Positions 61,888 through 64,000 of a DNA stretch of 64,000 nt are shown piece by piece. Made by a program: the position numbers and the translations under genes. Source of the DNA: Bacillota bacterium (GTDB taxonomy: Bacteria > Bacillota > Bacilli > Paenibacillales > Paenibacillaceae); contig JAEWPC010000047.1 in NCBI GenBank assembly GCA_023460795.1, positions 1 to 64,000 on the forward strand. The letters are read 5' to 3'. Positions within the stretch are counted from its first letter, which is position 1; every line of letters begins with the position of its first letter. The notes beneath the pieces are model-generated. The model was given only the letters and a program-made list of their open reading frames with translations, made no database searches and was not told the DNA's origin.

Positions 61888-64000
61888 TTAAAAATGAAAA
61901 TCCAGCGAGTGGCGCGAAGCGGCGATCGGACGGTAAGCCGCGGTTATCGTCAGTTCGCTTAGCGCGATATCCGGTTGTCTCGCCAATTTCTCGAGAAGCG
62001 TCCGGTATTCGTCCGCCAATTTCCGCACGGTGTCTCGGCGAAACAGGGCAACGGAATAAGTCACCCATAAGAGCAAGCCGTCCGGGTTTTCCCATGCTTG
62101 GAACACGAGATCGAAGCGCGACCATGACTCTTGGAGCACGTGGGGAATAGCACGGATTTCCCCGATTGCCGGCTCCGGAAGCTCCAAATTTTGCAGGACG
62201 AACATCGTGTCGAATAACGGATTTCGTGAACCGGGTTGCAGCTTTAATTTCCGTACAAGCCGTTCGAACGGATAGTCCGCGTGTTCGTAATCTTCCGATA
62301 TGCGATTTTTGACTTCTTGAGCGAAAGCTTCAAAGGTGAGTTGAAGGTTGACTCTTATGCGGTGGGCTAACGTATGGACGAACATTCCGACCATATTGGA
62401 GGCGGCGGGATGGTCTCTCCCGGCGTGAAGCGAGCCGATGATGCTTTCCTCCGCTCCCGTCAGCTTGGACAGGAGTACGTAATAGGCGGCCAACATCGTG
62501 AGGTGTAAAGTCGTTCCGCATCGGACCGCAAGCTCTCGGACGGAAGCCGCGGTTGCTTCGTCCCAGCGGAGCGCTAACGTGTCCCCTTCGTATCGTCGTA
62601 CGGACGTTCTTGGAAAATCCAGCGGTAAGTCGGGAGTCGACGAGTAATCTCGGAATCTATCGGACCAGTAAGTTTCCCCGTCCTCGGACGGTTCCCGGAC
62701 ATGCAGCCATTCGCAATAGTCTTTGTATTGCAGGTTCAATGGCGGAAGCTCTTGCCCTGCGAGCAAACCCATCAGGTCGTTCATCAGGATGCTCAGCGAA
62801 ATGCCGTCCGCGATAATGTGATGAAGCTGAATCAGCAGCAGCATCCGTCCGTCCTGGAATTCCGCGGCCGAAGCCCGGACTAGCGGCGGACAAGCGAGAT
62901 CGAACGGTTCCGCGAAGGATGGGGTTATATCGTCGGGATGTTCGGGTTTCCCTTCGATTCGCCGCAAGCGGAACGGAACGAACGGGTGCACGATTTGAAC
63001 GGGCTCGTTCTTGTCCCAGCCGAACGACGTGCGAAGCGGCTCGTGTCGTTCGATTAATTTGTTGAAAGCGGTTTCAAGCTGATCGAACAAAGGAGCAGGC
63101 GACAGCCAAAAAGCGAACGGAAGCACGTACAGCGTACTGGCGGAGCGTGAGCTCTCGATCGTGAACACCCTCGTTTGGGCCGGTGATAGCTTATAGCCGG
63201 CTTTGACGGGAGCAGGCTCGATCGGCGCGATTCGGATTCCTTCCTCTTCCATTCGTCCGATCCGTTCAGCCATCTCGGCTAGCGTACTGTATCGGAACAT
63301 CGTCTCGAGCGGAAGGTTGACCTCGAAAGCCTCATGAATCTGCGCGGCCATTTTGGCTGCCTTCATGGAATGGCCTCCGAGCTTGAAGAAATCGTTTTCT
63401 CTCCGAACGTGCCGCACGCCGAGCAAGTTTGTCCAAATCGCGGCCAGCTTCTTCTCCGTCTCGCCGACGGGGGCTTCCCCCTCCGCCTGCTCTTCGAAGT
63501 CTGCCGCATCGGTTGGAGCCGGCAGGCGCTTCAAATCGGGTTTCCCGTTCGGAGTTAAAGGAATAGCGGCAAGCTCGACGAAGTACGATGGGATCATATA
63601 CCCCGGCAGGTTACCGGCTAACGTAGCCCGAAACGAATCGGGATTCGGTTTAACTCCCTCGTCCCTCGTATCCACCGAATAATAGGCAACCAAGGCGGGC
63701 TCGTCTTGAGCGTCCGGCTTGACGGCGACGACGGCATCCCGGATGCCGCGATGCTCGAGCAGCGCCAGCCGGACTTCCTCCGTCTCGATTCGGTACCCTC
63801 GTATTTTCACTTGGCGGTCGATCCGGCCCAAGAACACGAGCCGTCCGTCCGGCGTCCACTTCGCCAAGTCACCCGTGCGGTACACCCTTATTCCTTCGGA
63901 GGGGAGCAGCACGAACCGCTCCTCCGTCATCTCCGGTTTGTTCCAGTAACCCCGGGCCAGTCCGGTCCCCGCGATGACTAATTCGCCTGCCGCGTTGGCT
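61888..64000 (-). CDS. NRPS, C-terminal part: (A)-PCP-C (5' end outside the window)
   Basis: The frame is open to the right edge. The visible 704 residues begin within the A domain at A6 (GELVIAGTGLARGYW) and continue through A7 (YRTGDLAKW), A8 (GRIDRQVKIRGYRIETEEV) and A10 (LTPNGKPDLKRL). A PCP follows (KLGGHSMKAAKM), then a complete condensation domain (SPAQTRVFTIE, HHIIADG, SLHAGRDHPAASNMVGMFVH) that ends the protein. Substrate-determining motifs A4-A5 are outside the window, so specificity cannot be read. Ending in a C domain means the next module is on another protein, plausibly the C-lobe-A(MT)A-PCP protein. Confidence 0.92.
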   Translation of the reverse strand, partial: ANAAGELVIAGTGLARGYWNKPEMTEERFVLLPSEGIRVYRTGDLAKWTPDGRLVFLGRIDRQVKIRGYRIETEEVRLALLEHRGIRDAVVAVKPDAQDEPALVAYYSVDTRDEGVKPNPDSFRATLAGNLPGYMIPSYFVELAAIPLTPNGKPDLKRLPAPTDAADFEEQAEGEAPVGETEKKLAAIWTNLLGVRHVRRENDFFKLGGHSMKAAKMAAQIHEAFEVNLPLETMFRYSTLAEMAERIGRMEEEGIRIAPIEPAPVKAGYKLSPAQTRVFTIESSRSASTLYVLPFAFWLSPAPLFDQLETAFNKLIERHEPLRTSFGWDKNEPVQIVHPFVPFRLRRIEGKPEHPDDITPSFAEPFDLACPPLVRASAAEFQDGRMLLLIQLHHIIADGISLSILMNDLMGLLAGQELPPLNLQYKDYCEWLHVREPSEDGETYWSDRFRDYSSTPDLPLDFPRTSVRRYEGDTLALRWDEATAASVRELAVRCGTTLHLTMLAAYYVLLSKLTGAEESIIGSLHAGRDHPAASNMVGMFVHTLAHRIRVNLQLTFEAFAQEVKNRISEDYEHADYPFERLVRKLKLQPGSRNPLFDTMFVLQNLELPEPAIGEIRAIPHVLQESWSRFDLVFQAWENPDGLLLWVTYSVALFRRDTVRKLADEYRTLLEKLARQPDIALSELTITAAYRPIAASRHSLDFHF

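Noticed and set aside
1..64000. CRISPR arrays, tRNA or rRNA genes, insertion sequences, prophage genes
   Set aside because: I saw no spaced short repeats, no cloverleaf or rRNA-like sequence and no transposase or integrase frames. The repeats present are NRPS module copies.

Overview
The window looks like chromosome of an endospore-forming member of the Paenibacillaceae (Paenibacillus or Cohnella type). The evidence is moderately high GC, a spore-germination Ger(x)C gene, a Bacillus-type frataxin-like Fra protein, YesM/YesN two-component systems next to sugar ABC transporters, PadR and ArsR regulators with Bacillales partner genes, and strong GGAGG ribosome binding sites. The species cannot be named from the sequence alone.

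Bases 1 to about 15,200 are ordinary chromosomal genes, nearly all on the minus strand. They include a SulP anion transporter cut by the left edge, a small gene that has lost its start codon, a GNAT acetyltransferase, a universal stress protein, and a truncated Ger(x)C gene abutting a remnant of a second one in opposite orientation. Next come a PadR/FtsW-like pair, an ArsR-DUF2087 pair with a likely operator, two DUF1801 proteins (one is Fra), a UvrA paralogue and an ArsR-DoxX-SRPBCC operon with a striking palindromic operator. The only sizeable plus-strand gene is a hybrid sensor kinase at 10,925-14,002. It is split by an in-frame amber codon and has Asn at its first phospho-acceptor His position. 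It converges on a REC-BTAD response regulator.

Bases 15,267-23,259 hold a carbohydrate uptake operon transcribed leftwards: MalF-like permease, MalG-like permease, solute-binding lipoprotein, second solute-binding lipoprotein, YesM kinase, YesN regulator.

Bases 23,431 to the right edge (over 40 kb, all minus strand) are a hybrid NRPS/trans-AT PKS cluster that continues beyond the window. In transcription order: (A)-PCP-C; two related papain/BtrH-like stand-alone proteins; C-lobe-A(MT)A-PCP; Sfp-type PPTase; cyclic-peptide ABC exporter; type II thioesterase; FAAL-PCP-C-A(Ser)-PCP-C-A(Ser)-PCP-C-lobe; FenF-like malonyltransferase; CPBP membrane protease; KS-ACP-C-FkbH-ACP-C-A(Ser)-PCP-C; then, after a strong terminator and an ECF sigma/anti-sigma pair, a final C-lobe-A(MT)A-PCP protein. 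Most internal genes overlap by 1-4 bases or are separated by a few bases.

The most unusual features are these. Two adenylation domains are interrupted between motifs A2 and A3 by a methyltransferase. A glyceryl-loading FkbH domain sits inside a megasynthase next to a condensation domain. The terminal NRPS ends in a BtrH-like Cys/His/Asp domain followed by a beta-sandwich of the kind found at the C-termini of glycoside hydrolases, with no thioesterase. I infer a fatty-acyl-initiated, serine-rich peptide-polyketide with a glyceroyl unit, possibly released by transfer onto a sugar-like acceptor. I do not recognise it as a known cluster.
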